A stretch of 64,000 nucleotides of DNA from Alphaproteobacteria bacterium. Its GTDB lineage: Bacteria > Pseudomonadota > Alphaproteobacteria > DSM-16000 > Inquilinaceae. The notes below the pieces were generated by a model. It did not search any database. It was not told the origin of the DNA and saw only the letters and a list, made by a program, of their open reading frames with translations. Position numbers and translations under genes: made by a program. Positions 8,700-17,275 of this stretch are shown here, in pieces. How positions within the stretch are numbered: position 1 is the first letter of the stretch; every line of letters starts with the position of its first letter. Location: positions 1 through 64,000 of the forward strand of contig JANQGH010000005.1 in assembly GCA_028277405.1 (NCBI GenBank), written 5' to 3'.

Positions 8700-9797
8700 T
8701 TAGGCGTCCAGAACGCCGCGCTTGATCTGGTCGCGCTCGATCGATTCGAACAGGGCACGGAAGTTGCCCTCGCCGAAGCCCTCGTCGCCCTTGCGCTGAA
8801 TGACCTCGAAGAAGATCGGGCCGATCACCGTATTGGTGAAGATCTGCAGCAACAGGCCCTGCTCGTCGCCCTCCTGCCCCGGCGCGCCGTCGATCAGCAC
8901 GCCCAGATCCTGCATGTGGTCGACATCCTCGCCATGGCCCGGCAGACGCTCGTGCAGCATCTCGTAATAGGTCGCGGGCGGCGGGTCCATGAAGGTCACG
9001 CCCAGGCCGCGCAGCGCGCCGACGGTCTTGTAAACGTCGTCGGTGCCAAGCGCGATGTGCTGAATGCCCTCGCCCTTATAGGCCTTCAGGTATTCCTCGA
9101 TCTGGCTCTTGTCGTCGGACGATTCGTTGATCGGAATGCGGATCTTGCCGCACGGGCTGGTCATGGCCTTTGACTTCAGGCCGGTCAGCTTGCCCTCGAT
9201 GTCGAAGTACCGGATTTCACGGAAGTTGAACAGCCGCTCGTAAAAGCCGGCCCAGACATCCATGCGGCCGCGCCAGACATTGTGCGTCAGATGGTCGACA
9301 TAGGTCAGCCCGGCATCATCGACGTCCGTGTCGGCGGCATCCGCCAACGGCACGAAATCCACATCATAGATGGTGCCCCGGTCGCCGTACCGGTCGACCA
9401 GATAGATCAGGCTGCCGCCGATGCCTTCGATGGCCGGGATGTTCAGTTCCATGGGCCCGGCGGCGCTGGGCACGGGCTTGGCCCCCAGCTTGATGGCCCG
9501 TTCGTAGGCATAGGCCGCGTCTGCGACGCGGAATGCCATGGCACAGGCGCTGGGGCCGTGAACCTTGGCGAAGGCCTGGGCGAAACTGTCGGGCTCGGCA
9601 TTGATGATGAAGTTGATCCCGCCCTGCCGATAAAGCGTGACGTCCTTCGAACGATGCTTGGCGACCGCCCTGAAGCCGAGGGTCCGGAACAGGTCCGCCA
9701 GCTCTTGCGGGTTGGGGGCGGTGTATTCGACGAACTCGAACCCGTCGGTCCCCATCGGGTTTACGTCGTCAATCGGTCGACCGCTTAACATGGCCAT
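8700..9797 (-). CDS. hpd: 4-hydroxyphenylpyruvate dioxygenase
   Basis: Non-haem Fe(II) enzyme that converts 4-hydroxyphenylpyruvate to homogentisate in tyrosine degradation. The 365-residue protein has two vicinal-oxygen-chelate domains. The iron ligands are His169 (DHLTHNV), His247 (QHIAL) and Glu331 (FFEVIQR), and the C-terminal closing helix [17 protein letters not shown] is present. Length is normal. The start is well supported by a GGGAGG ribosome-binding site 7 bases upstream of ATG 9797. It is divergent from an Lrp-family regulator that probably controls it. hmgA and the rest of the homogentisate pathway are not in the window. Confidence 0.97.
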   Translation of the reverse strand: MAMLSGRPIDDVNPMGTDGFEFVEYTAPNPQELADLFRTLGFRAVAKHRSKDVTLYRQGGINFIINAEPDSFAQAFAKVHGPSACAMAFRVADAAYAYERAIKLGAKPVPSAAGPMELNIPAIEGIGGSLIYLVDRYGDRGTIYDVDFVPLADAADTDVDDAGLTYVDHLTHNVWRGRMDVWAGFYERLFNFREIRYFDIEGKLTGLKSKAMTSPCGKIRIPINESSDDKSQIEEYLKAYKGEGIQHIALGTDDVYKTVGALRGLGVTFMDPPPATYYEMLHERLPGHGEDVDHMQDLGVLIDGAPGQEGDEQGLLLQIFTNTVIGPIFFEVIQRKGDEGFGEGNFRALFESIERDQIKRGVLDA

Positions 9798-9883
9798 GAG
9801 TCATCCTCCCGGGATTTGGAAACACTGCTGAAGTATGTGGGGACAGAATCGCACGCTATCGACGGCGGATCCGCGCAAAGTGC

Positions 9884-9899
9884 GGCACGATTTCGTGCC
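9884..9899. promoter_or_regulatory. Candidate Lrp operator between hpd and its regulator
   Basis: An inverted repeat GGCACGA-TT-TCGTGCC with perfect 7-base arms, centred in the 128-base gap between divergent hpd and lrp-like genes. Its position, 27 bases before the regulator's start and 87 before hpd, fits a shared operator. Binding is inferred. Confidence 0.45.
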
Positions 9900-9925
9900 A
9901 TACTGCGTGATTCATGTGAGAAGAT

Positions 9926-10426
9926 ATGATACTGTGCATGATTATGGCGTCGACTTCTCTCGATCGCTTCGATCGGCGTATCCTGGTGGCGTTGCAGGAC
10001 AATGCGCGCATGTCCAACGTGGCCTTGGCGCGGCGGGTCAACCTGTCCGCGTCGCAGTGCGCGCGCCGGCTGAAGGCGCTGGAGCGGCGCGGCGTCATTC
10101 GCGGTTTCAACGCAAGGCTTGACCTGGCGTCCGTCGGCATCGGGGTGACGGCTTTCGTCACCGTGACTATGGAGAAGCATGGCCAGGTCCAGGCCGAGGC
10201 CTTTCACGACGCGGTTCAAGACGTGGACGAGGTTTTGGAATGCCAACTGGTGACCGGCGACGGGGATTACCTGCTGCGTGTGGTGGCGACGGATCTGACG
10301 GCCTTTTCCGCCCTGATGACCGACCGGTTGATGCGCTTGCCGGGCGTCGCCAATCTGCGCTCAAGCATCGCCCTGACCCAGATCAAGGAGTCGGCGCGGT
10401 TGCCGATCGAGACCGGTTTGGAGTGA
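9926..10426 (+). CDS. Lrp/AsnC-family regulator, probably of hpd
   Basis: Up to 166 residues: an N-terminal helix-turn-helix (LDRFDRRILVALQDN, then LARRVNLSASQCARRLKALE) and a C-terminal RAM/ACT ligand-binding domain (VTGDGDYLLRVVA). Such regulators next to hpd usually respond to aromatic or branched amino acids. Three in-frame ATGs exist (9926, 9938, 9944); a GAGAAG-like sequence just upstream mildly favours 9926, while homology alone fits 9944 as well. Divergent from hpd across an inverted repeat; the next gene follows after 7 bases. The regulatory target is inferred from position. Confidence 0.88.
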   Translation: MILCMIMASTSLDRFDRRILVALQDNARMSNVALARRVNLSASQCARRLKALERRGVIRGFNARLDLASVGIGVTAFVTVTMEKHGQVQAEAFHDAVQDVDEVLECQLVTGDGDYLLRVVATDLTAFSALMTDRLMRLPGVANLRSSIALTQIKESARLPIETGLE

Positions 10427-10433
10427 GCGACCC

Positions 10434-11051
10434 ATGACCACCAGCGACGATTTCCCGACCGATAATCTCGATCACGCCTTTTCTGCCGTCTGGCGCATGT
10501 TGGGCGAGGGGGTGTCGGATCGGCGCCGTGTCTTTCACACGCCGGCCCTGGTCAGTGTGGGCCTGGACGGATGGCCAAAGGCCCGAACCGTCGTTTTGCG
10601 GTCCGTCGATCGCGAGAACGCGACGCTGCGCTGTCACACGGATCTGCGGTCGCCGAAGGTGGCGGAGCTTGAGGGCAACCCGAGGGTCGGGGTGCTGGTT
10701 TACGATCCCGGGCAAAAGCTTCAGGTTTGCTTGCAGGGCACCGCCACGATCGACACGAACGGCGAGATCGCGGATGGCGCCTGGGCCTCGTCAACCCTTT
10801 GGGCCCGTCGCTGTTATGCCGCGCCGCTTGCCCCCGGCACCCGGACCGACGCGCCCTTCAGCAATCTGACCGAGGCCCTGGTGGCCCGACAACCGACGGA
10901 GGAAGAGGCGGAGGGGGGGCGCGGCAACTTCGCCACCATCACCGTCGAGGTCGTCCGAGTTGACTGGCTATACCTCTTGGCCACCGGTCACAGCCGCGCA
11001 CTGCATGTTCGCGACGGCGCGCAATGGACCCATTCCTGGCTGGCACCCTAG
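10434..11051 (+). CDS. Pyridoxamine-5'-phosphate-oxidase-like flavin-binding protein
   Basis: A 205-residue split-barrel FMN-binding protein. The N-terminal half has the typical GWPKARTVVLRSVD strand pair, RCHTDLRSPKVAEL and the FMN-contact region of PNPOx-like proteins; the C-terminus ends WLYLLATGHSRALHVRDG. It lacks the full C-terminal substrate signature of true PdxH, so it belongs with the broader general-stress/Alr4036-like flavoproteins. It lies 7 bases after the Lrp gene, probably in the same transcript. Its stop overlaps the stop of the convergent IalB-like gene. The substrate is unknown. Confidence 0.75.
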   Translation: MTTSDDFPTDNLDHAFSAVWRMLGEGVSDRRRVFHTPALVSVGLDGWPKARTVVLRSVDRENATLRCHTDLRSPKVAELEGNPRVGVLVYDPGQKLQVCLQGTATIDTNGEIADGAWASSTLWARRCYAAPLAPGTRTDAPFSNLTEALVARQPTEEEAEGGRGNFATITVEVVRVDWLYLLATGHSRALHVRDGAQWTHSWLAP

Positions 11052-11632
11052 TTGGTTGTGGGCAACTCCGCCGCCTCGAAGGCAGCGGTGAAGCCGTCGA
11101 GGGATACCGGGATTGAAACACGGCGGCCCGACAGCTCGGCGACGATGACCCGCATCTCGGCACCGGCCTGCATCGCGGACAGCATGTCCTCGTCCAACGG
11201 TGCGCGCACACGGCAGCCATCGGCGGTGCAGCTGACATAGTCGAACTCGGCCGGCCAGCCGCCGTCGATCCTGATCGACATGCCCTCGGCCAGCGAGACC
11301 CCAAGCGGCGCGATGAGGATGGCGACGGCCGCGTTGTCCTCAGCACCGTGGCCGACGGCAATATGCAAAAGCCGCTGTTCCGAATCGGTCAGAAACAGGT
11401 TGCGATAGGCCTCGCAAACCGATGCGACATCATCCTCGCCGGAACACCGGACAAGCCACTCGCCATGCACTTCCGGGTTGCTGGTCGTCGGATAGCTTGC
11501 TTCCGCTCCATCGTCCGCGCCTGCATCCTGCGCCGCGACGTCAGGGCCCACGCCGATTGCGGCGGCCACGCTGACAAAGATGCCGGCGGCAAGCGCCAAC
11601 AAAGCGACGCGGGGTGTCAGACGAACACGCAT
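11048..11632 (-). CDS. IalB-family (invasion-associated locus B) secreted protein
   Basis: A 194-residue exported protein: a signal peptide (MRVRLTPRVALLALAAGIF... ending near AAQDAGA) and then an IalB domain (PF06776). That domain has the family pattern of a Trp-x-Val-x-Cys strand (GEWLVRCSG), a CEAYRN segment and a CTADGCRVRAPL disulfide region. The family is widespread in alphaproteobacteria; IalB was first linked to erythrocyte invasion in Bartonella, but most members are free-living and of unknown role. The ATG at 11632 is chosen over an in-frame TTG at 11647 because GGAG lies at a suitable distance upstream of it. Confidence 0.82.
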   Translation of the reverse strand: MRVRLTPRVALLALAAGIFVSVAAAIGVGPDVAAQDAGADDGAEASYPTTSNPEVHGEWLVRCSGEDDVASVCEAYRNLFLTDSEQRLLHIAVGHGAEDNAAVAILIAPLGVSLAEGMSIRIDGGWPAEFDYVSCTADGCRVRAPLDEDMLSAMQAGAEMRVIVAELSGRRVSIPVSLDGFTAAFEAAELPTTN

Positions 11633-11682
11633 GGGTCCTATCTCCAACTAGGGTCGACGCGAATGCGCATAGCATACTCTTT

Positions 11683-12693
11683 TCAACTTGCCATACCTAT
11701 GATGTTCCCAACGGCCTGGCGCAGCGCGACGATCGGCGTGTCGCGATGCCGGCTCGGGTGCACCCGGTTGGTCAGCAAGGCCCAGGCCACGCCCTTTGAC
11801 CAGTCGATCCACAGCCCGGTGCCGGTAAAGCCGGTATGGCCGATCGTCTCGGGCGAGCAGGTGCTGCCCCCGGACCAATCCGGGTGGGCGACCTGCCAGC
11901 CCAAGGCACGGTCCGATGTGACGGGCGCACGCATCTCGGCCAGACCGTCCGCGTCGAGCACCGTTCCCGCCATCAGGCCGCGCGCGAAGCCGAGAACGCC
12001 ATCGATTGTGCCGAACAGTCCCGCATGGCCGGCAAGCCCGCCAAGCGCGAAGGCGTTTTCGTCGTGCACCTCGCCGCGAATCAACCGTTCACGCCACGGG
12101 CACTGCTCGGTCGCGGCGCACAGCGACGGGGCCGGTGCCGCCGTCAGCCCCGGACCGAGATCGAACGCGCTGAGTTTGGCGCCTGTCAGCCGTTCCACCA
12201 GAATGCCCAGCAGCATGAAGTTCAGGTCTGAATAGACCGGTTCGCCCAGCGGCCAGACATGCTGCAACAGGTAGGCTTTCAGCGTCGCCGGAGGTGCGCC
12301 CAGTGTGTAAAGCGGTGCCCAGGCCGGCAGCCCCGATTGATGGGACAAGAGGGACCGTACCGTGCAAGCGCGCGCCGGCGCGTGCATTTGAACCTGGTTC
12401 ATATCGGGCAGGTAGCGGGCGATCGGCTGGTCCAGGTCGATCGTGCCCGCGCCGGCAAGCGCCATCGCCGCCGATGTCGTCAGCATGACCTTGGTCAGGC
12501 TCGCCAGATCGAAGATCGTGCCACGGACCACCGGCTCCGGCGCCGGCAGCCAGGTGGCGACCCCGCCGAAACGAACCTGGGTCTCGCCGGCTGCGTCGAC
12601 GATGCCCAGGGCGGCGCCGGGCAACGCGCCCGAATCAAGGGCCAGTTTGACCGGCGCGAAGGCCTGGTCCGCCAGTTCATCCAAGCGTGTCAT
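11683..12693 (-). CDS. Serine hydrolase of the beta-lactamase/penicillin-binding fold
   Basis: A 336-residue class-C-beta-lactamase-like hydrolase (PF00144). It has the nucleophile motif SLTK (65-68), a YSD motif at 154-156 in place of the usual YxN, and an HTG triad (286-288) as the third box. There is no clear signal peptide, so it is probably cytosolic and more likely an esterase or D-aminopeptidase type than a secreted beta-lactamase. It is a single gene next to the IalB-like gene on the same strand (35-51 bases between them) and divergent from the SGNH/MBOAT operon. Substrate is not predictable. Confidence 0.83.
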   Translation of the reverse strand: MTRLDELADQAFAPVKLALDSGALPGAALGIVDAAGETQVRFGGVATWLPAPEPVVRGTIFDLASLTKVMLTTSAAMALAGAGTIDLDQPIARYLPDMNQVQMHAPARACTVRSLLSHQSGLPAWAPLYTLGAPPATLKAYLLQHVWPLGEPVYSDLNFMLLGILVERLTGAKLSAFDLGPGLTAAPAPSLCAATEQCPWRERLIRGEVHDENAFALGGLAGHAGLFGTIDGVLGFARGLMAGTVLDADGLAEMRAPVTSDRALGWQVAHPDWSGGSTCSPETIGHTGFTGTGLWIDWSKGVAWALLTNRVHPSRHRDTPIVALRQAVGNIIGMAS

Positions 12694-12851
12694 CGCCGCC
12701 GACCGCTGCAGTCAAAGGTGCGCACCGTCCGCGCCGGACGACGCTTTTTTGTTGGAATCATGATGCTTCCGAGACTTTTCTCATCAAGCGCATCGGTCAA
12801 CCTTGATTTTGACATCGGTGTGATTTCTATTGGCGCCCATCGGCCCCTTGA

Positions 12852-13670
12852 GTGACGCGGAGCTTGGGACGGGTGACACGATCGATCCTTGGAAAGCCGG
12901 CGGCGCCCGTCGGCCTTTTTGCCGGCTTGGCCCTGTTTTTCGCGGCGATCGTTCTGACGCCGATCGCCGCCTCATTCGCCCAGAGCAACGATCGTGGCCT
13001 GCCGGGCGACCGCACGGGCGATGGCGTCTTCACCATTGCCGTCTTCGGCGACAGCATGGCGGACGGTATCTGGACCTCGCTATATCGCGCTTTGCAGCGC
13101 GACGACAGGTTCGAGGTGCTGCGGCGCACCCGCGCCTCCACCGGCATCGCGCGGCCCGACTATTATGACTGGCAGGCGGAACTGGAGCAGTTCTTGCGCG
13201 ACGACCCGATCGACGCCGCGGTGTTTTCCATCGGACTGAACGATATGCAGTCCGCGGTTCTGCGCGAGGGCGGGCATCACAACTTTCGCACGCCTGAGTG
13301 GGACCAGACCTATCAGGAACGGGTGGCCGCACTGATGGAGACCCTGCGCCAGAACGGGGTGCCGACCTTCTGGATCGGCCTGCCGATCATGCGCAGCGGC
13401 ACCTATTCGGGCAACATCGCCCATCTGAACAGCTTTTTCGAGCCGCTGGCCGAACAGTACGGCGCCACATACATCCCGCTATGGGATCTGACCGCCAGCG
13501 AAACCGGCGAATATACCTCGCACCTGCCCGACGAAACCGGGCGCACCCGCCGGATGCGCGACGATGACGGCATCCACTTCACCACGCGCGGCTACGAGCT
13601 GTTGGGCCGCGAGGTGTTGGCGGCCATGAACCAGCAACTGCAGGTCTTCCAGACAGGCGCCGCTGAATGA
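12852..13670 (+). CDS. Periplasmic SGNH hydrolase, DUF459 type (O-acylation operon)
   Basis: A 272-residue exported or membrane-anchored protein with a hydrophobic N-terminal segment (about 20-43, ending ASFAQS). The SGNH catalytic blocks are FGDS with Ser68, Gly-Leu-Asn at 128-130 (block III), and Asp239-Gly-Ile-His242 (block V). DUF459/SGNH proteins are often encoded with MBOAT acyltransferases and act on acyl groups of envelope polymers, as esterase or periplasmic transferase. The GTG at 12852 is the first usable start. The stop overlaps the next gene (ATGA). First gene of a four-gene operon with a second SGNH protein, an MBOAT and a small membrane protein. Confidence 0.82.
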   Translation: MTRSLGRVTRSILGKPAAPVGLFAGLALFFAAIVLTPIAASFAQSNDRGLPGDRTGDGVFTIAVFGDSMADGIWTSLYRALQRDDRFEVLRRTRASTGIARPDYYDWQAELEQFLRDDPIDAAVFSIGLNDMQSAVLREGGHHNFRTPEWDQTYQERVAALMETLRQNGVPTFWIGLPIMRSGTYSGNIAHLNSFFEPLAEQYGATYIPLWDLTASETGEYTSHLPDETGRTRRMRDDDGIHFTTRGYELLGREVLAAMNQQLQVFQTGAAE

Positions 13671-15025
13671 CCGCTGTCTGGCGTCGCGCATGGCCTGCGA
13701 TCGCCGCTGTTCTTGTTCTTGGTTTCCTCACCGGCTGTCAGCCTTCGACGCCCATCCAGACGGGCAGTGCTGACGGTAACCTCGACCCCTTCTTCCGGGC
13801 GTTGAACGCGCTGGAGACGGGTCAAAGGCAGGACCCGGTAGTGGTCCTGCAGATCGGCGACAGCCATACCGCCGGCGACCGCTTCAGTGGCCGGCTGCGA
13901 GCGCAATTGCAGGCCCGGTTCGGCGACGCCGGCCGGGGCTATCTGCAGCCCGGCGTGCCGTTCGCCTTCTACAATCCCGCCGGGGTTTTGGCCGAACAGA
14001 CCGAGGGCTGGCAAGTTGCCAACAGCCTGTCGGCCAGCGCGCCCGGGCCCTTCGGCCTGTCCGGTTATCGCCAGACCGCGTTCGATGCGGGCGAGGTCAT
14101 GACGCTGACGTCCGACACCTTAGCGGGCTTCGACCGCGCCTGGCTGCAGATCGCCGCGCAGCCCGGCGGCGGCAGGCTCCTCGTCTCCGCCGATGGTCAA
14201 CCGGTTGTGGAGGTCGGGACCGCCAGCGCGCGGTCCGAAGCTCGGCTGGTCAGACTAACGATTCCCGAGGGCACCCGATCGCTGCAAGTCGAAACGCTGG
14301 ACAACGCGCCGACATCGCTGGCCGGTTGGGGCGTCGGGCGCAACCAGCCGGGCATCGAGCTGGACGCCATGGGTGTGGGCGGCGCGACGGTTGGCATCAT
14401 CGATAATTGGGGGCCTGACCGGGTTGCGGCGGAAATCGCCGACCGCGACCCCAGCCTGATCATCCTCGCCTTCGGCACCAATGAGGGCTTTGACGACACG
14501 CTGGACCTTGGCGCCTACGCCCAGCGCTGGCGTGCGCGGTTGGCCCAGATACGACGCTGGGCGCCGGAGGCGGCGATCGTGGTTGTCGGCCCGCCGGATG
14601 GCAATCGGCGCGCACGGGGCTGCCCGACCCTCGACGATCCGGCGCTGGCCATGTGTGCGCCACTGACGCCGATCGAGGTCGAGACCTATGCCGACCTGTT
14701 GGCGGACGATGCCGACGGCCCGGACCTGTGCCGCTGGCACCCGCCGCCCAGCCTGGCGGAGGTGCGCGCCATTCAACAGCGCGAGGCCGCCGCCCAAGGC
14801 GTCTGGTTCTGGGACTGGTCGTCGGTGATGGGCGGCGCCTGCGGCATGCATGAATGGGTCGTGGCCGCCACGCCCTTGGCCTATGGCGACCATGTTCACA
14901 TGCGCGACGACGGTTATGTGCTCAGCGCCGACCGGTTCTATGCCGACCTGATGAACCGGTACCGCGCCTGGTCCGGCGGTGCCGTTGCGCTGGCCCCAGT
15001 GACAGGGACGCATCCGCCCCTTTGA
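13667..15025 (+). CDS. SGNH/GDSL-type lipoprotein (O-acylation operon)
   Basis: A 452-residue predicted lipoprotein: basic N-terminus, hydrophobic stretch, lipobox LTGC with Cys24. The fold starts with QIGDSHTAGD (Ser66), has a mid-protein block III (FGTNEGF) and the closing catalytic pair Asp408-x-x-His411 (GDHVH). A non-catalytic beta-rich insert lies between blocks I and III, resembling the layout of PatB/Ape-type peptidoglycan O-acetyltransferases and esterases. It overlaps the first SGNH gene by four bases and precedes the MBOAT gene by 18 bases. Likely role: transfer or removal of acyl groups in the periplasm, working with the MBOAT. Function is inferred from fold and context. Confidence 0.8.
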   Translation: MTAVWRRAWPAIAAVLVLGFLTGCQPSTPIQTGSADGNLDPFFRALNALETGQRQDPVVVLQIGDSHTAGDRFSGRLRAQLQARFGDAGRGYLQPGVPFAFYNPAGVLAEQTEGWQVANSLSASAPGPFGLSGYRQTAFDAGEVMTLTSDTLAGFDRAWLQIAAQPGGGRLLVSADGQPVVEVGTASARSEARLVRLTIPEGTRSLQVETLDNAPTSLAGWGVGRNQPGIELDAMGVGGATVGIIDNWGPDRVAAEIADRDPSLIILAFGTNEGFDDTLDLGAYAQRWRARLAQIRRWAPEAAIVVVGPPDGNRRARGCPTLDDPALAMCAPLTPIEVETYADLLADDADGPDLCRWHPPPSLAEVRAIQQREAAAQGVWFWDWSSVMGGACGMHEWVVAATPLAYGDHVHMRDDGYVLSADRFYADLMNRYRAWSGGAVALAPVTGTHPPL

Positions 15026-15043
15026 GGGCGGGGCCACGACTTC

Positions 15044-16456
15044 ATGCTGTTCCCGACCCTCGATTTCGGGCTGTTCTTTCTGATCGTTTTTGCCATCGCC
15101 TGGAGCGTGCGCGGGTCGCCGACGGGCCGCAAGTCGGTGCTGATCGTCGCCAGCTATATCTTCTACGGCTATTGGGACTGGCGCTTTTGCTTCCTGCTCG
15201 GCTTCAGCTCGCTGGCCAACTACACCGCCGGCCTGTGGATCGACCGGCTGGGCGACGCCAGGCAGCGCAAGCTGGTCCTGATCGTCGCCGTGGTGATCAA
15301 TCTGGGCCTGCTCGCCTACTTCAAATACACCGGCTTCTTCATCGAAAGCCTGAACGACGCGGCCTATTCCCTGGGCCTGGAACGCGAACTGCCGTTCCTT
15401 GAGATCATTCTGCCGGTCGGCATCTCGTTCTTTACCTTCCAAGGCATCTCGTACGTTGCCGACGTTTATCGACGGGTCATCCCGGCCTCGCGCTCGGTCC
15501 TGAACGTGCTGCTCTACATCTCGTTCTTCCCCCAGCTCGTCGCCGGGCCGATCGTGCGCGCCCAGATCTTCATGCCCCAGATCGAAAAGCCGGCCGATCC
15601 GAACCGCATCTTCGCCAGCATCGGGATCACGCTGATCCTGATCGGCATGTTCAAGAAGGTGGTGATCGCCAACTATCTGGCGACCGAGATGGTCGACAAC
15701 GTCTTTTTCGACCCGTTCTTCTACGGACCGATCGACCTCTTGTTGGCCGTATACGGCTACGCGATCCAGATCTACTGCGATTTCAGCGCCTATTCGGACA
15801 TCGCGATCGGCGTTGCCCTGCTGCTGGGCTTTCGCTTTCAGAAGAACTTCAACCAGCCCTATCGGGCCCAGTCGATCCAGGATTTCTGGCGCCGCTGGCA
15901 CATCAGCCTGTCCAGCTGGCTGCGCGACTATCTCTATATTCCGCTGGGTGGCAGCCGGGCCGGCCCGCTGCGCACCCGGCTGAACCTGATGATCACCATG
16001 CTGCTGGGCGGCATCTGGCACGGCGCGGCCTGGACGTTCCTGTTCTGGGGCCTCCTGCACGGCCTCGGCCTGGTGGTCGAACGCATGTTGGGCTGGGGTC
16101 GGTCGGCGGCCAGGCGCCCCGCCTGGCAGAAGGTCCTGGCCACGGTGCTGGTGTTCCACTTCGTCTGTCTGGCCTGGATCTTCTTTCGGTCGGAGGACTT
16201 CGCGACCGCGCTGACCTATCTCGGCGGCTTTGCCAATTTCTCCGCGCCGGTGGAGTTCGCGACCCCGTTCATCATCGGGCTGCTGCTGGTTGGCCTGTCG
16301 TTCCATTTCGTGCCGCACGATACGGTCGAACGCACCGCTTCGGTTGTCCGCCGCCTGCCGCCGGTCGCCCAAGGTGCCCTCGGCGGCCTGTTGCTGGTCG
16401 TCATCGACGCGCTGGGGCCGGAAGGCATTGCGCCCTTCATCTATTTCCAGTTCTGA
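15044..16456 (+). CDS. MBOAT-family O-acyltransferase (AlgI/PatA/DltB type)
   Basis: A 470-residue polytopic membrane protein with the complete MBOAT core. It has GISFFTFQGISYVADVYR, the FPQLVAGPIVR segment, FWRRWHISLSSWLRDYLYIP with His286, and the catalytic GGIWHGAAWTF with His326. The family passes acyl groups from a cytosolic donor across the membrane to envelope polymers such as alginate, peptidoglycan or teichoic acid. Here it sits after two SGNH proteins, matching the paired MBOAT plus SGNH logic of PatA/PatB and AlgI/AlgJ/AlgX. No alginate genes are present, so the polymer is unknown. A small membrane protein follows after 11 bases. Confidence 0.93.
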   Translation: MLFPTLDFGLFFLIVFAIAWSVRGSPTGRKSVLIVASYIFYGYWDWRFCFLLGFSSLANYTAGLWIDRLGDARQRKLVLIVAVVINLGLLAYFKYTGFFIESLNDAAYSLGLERELPFLEIILPVGISFFTFQGISYVADVYRRVIPASRSVLNVLLYISFFPQLVAGPIVRAQIFMPQIEKPADPNRIFASIGITLILIGMFKKVVIANYLATEMVDNVFFDPFFYGPIDLLLAVYGYAIQIYCDFSAYSDIAIGVALLLGFRFQKNFNQPYRAQSIQDFWRRWHISLSSWLRDYLYIPLGGSRAGPLRTRLNLMITMLLGGIWHGAAWTFLFWGLLHGLGLVVERMLGWGRSAARRPAWQKVLATVLVFHFVCLAWIFFRSEDFATALTYLGGFANFSAPVEFATPFIIGLLLVGLSFHFVPHDTVERTASVVRRLPPVAQGALGGLLLVVIDALGPEGIAPFIYFQF

Positions 16457-16467
16457 TCGGAGCGCAT

Positions 16468-16794
16468 ATGAGCATCGACCCCAATATTGACCCCAATATC
16501 GGCGCCAACGCCGCCTTCCAGCGCCACCGCAACGAGCTGGACATCACCGTCGGCGCGCCCAGCCAGCGCTTGAGCGTCGTTGTCGCGATACTGATCAGCG
16601 GTGTCGTGGTGGCGGCGGTCTTCGGCTCGGGCGCGATGCGCGATTGGGCCTTCGAACTGACCCTGGACGCGATTCCAGGCGCCGAGTTGGTCTTCGCGGC
16701 GGCGGACACCTGGCACCGATGGATGGACTGGCTGGGCGCACCCGACGTCTTCGACGCCATCCACGCCTGGATCGAACGTTGGCGCTTGGGTTAG
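16468..16794 (+). CDS. Small single-span membrane protein ending the O-acylation operon
   Basis: A 108-residue protein with a short hydrophilic N-terminus containing a tandem repeat (DPNIDPNIGAN, from a 12-base duplication at the start of the gene). One membrane span follows (about 36-54) and then a Trp-rich periplasmic or peripheral tail. I recognise no family. It begins 11 bases after the MBOAT stop with a GGAG ribosome-binding site, so it belongs to that operon. Small membrane partners accompany MBOAT proteins in other systems (for example DltX), which makes an accessory role plausible but unproven. It overlaps the convergent mntR stop by four bases. Confidence 0.7.
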   Translation: MSIDPNIDPNIGANAAFQRHRNELDITVGAPSQRLSVVVAILISGVVVAAVFGSGAMRDWAFELTLDAIPGAELVFAAADTWHRWMDWLGAPDVFDAIHAWIERWRLG

Positions 16795-17210
16795 CCGGCC
16801 TGTTTCTTAATAAACCGTTCGAATGCCGCCAGCGTTTCGGCACTGACATGATGTTCCACGCCCTCGGCGTCCTGCTCCGCCGTGGCCTCGTCGACGCCCA
16901 GCGCGATCAGGAAGTCGCGCACCAGCTCGTGCCGCTGGCGGCTTTTTTCCGCCAGGTCACGGCCCTTGTCGGTCAGGAAGATCGACCGGTAGGGCGCGCT
17001 GTTCAGGTACCCGTCCCGCTCCAGCCGCTTTAGCGTGTTGTTCACCGTCGCCGGCGTCACGCCCAGCCGGCGGGACAGGTCGACGGCGCGCGCCTCGCCC
17101 TGCGAATCGGTCAGGTCGGCGATCAGCTCGACATAGTCCTCGACGATTTCCAACGCATGCGCGTCGCGCACGATCTTGAACGCGCGGGCGTGCTGCTCGA
17201 CAGATTTCAT
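16791..17210 (-). CDS. mntR: MntR-type manganese-responsive repressor (DtxR family)
   Basis: A 139-residue DtxR/MntR regulator that would repress manganese uptake when Mn(II) is bound. The winged helix includes LGVTPATVNNTLKRLERDGYL (about 49-69). Candidate metal ligands match MntR: Asp25 and Glu28 in VEDYVELI, His94 in RHELVRDF, and Glu116, Glu119 and His120 in DAEGVEHH. It lacks the SH3-like third domain of DtxR proper, as MntR does. The ATG at 17210 is preferred over the TTG three bases upstream. Divergent from the TroABCD-type transporter. Many alphaproteobacteria use Mur instead, so MntR here is worth noting. Confidence 0.92.
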   Translation of the reverse strand: MKSVEQHARAFKIVRDAHALEIVEDYVELIADLTDSQGEARAVDLSRRLGVTPATVNNTLKRLERDGYLNSAPYRSIFLTDKGRDLAEKSRQRHELVRDFLIALGVDEATAEQDAEGVEHHVSAETLAAFERFIKKQAG

Positions 17211-17275
17211 CAATGGCGACTTTCGGGCTCCATGGCGCGGCGGCGCACCATAGCCCAGGGAATGGATGCGCGCAC

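Noticed and set aside
11683..12693. Serine hydrolase considered as an antibiotic-resistance beta-lactamase
   Set aside because: No signal peptide, YSD and HTG variants in place of YxN and KTG, and no ampR-type neighbour; a general esterase/peptidase is more likely.
14255..16372. Open frame of about 700 codons antisense to the SGNH lipoprotein and MBOAT genes
   Set aside because: Low-complexity, His/Gln/Asp-rich product, no homology pattern, and the plus-strand genes have complete catalytic motifs.
12852..16794. SGNH/MBOAT operon considered as alginate acetylation genes
   Set aside because: No algD, algE, algG, algL or other alginate genes are adjacent, and the SGNH proteins are not clear AlgJ/AlgX forms.
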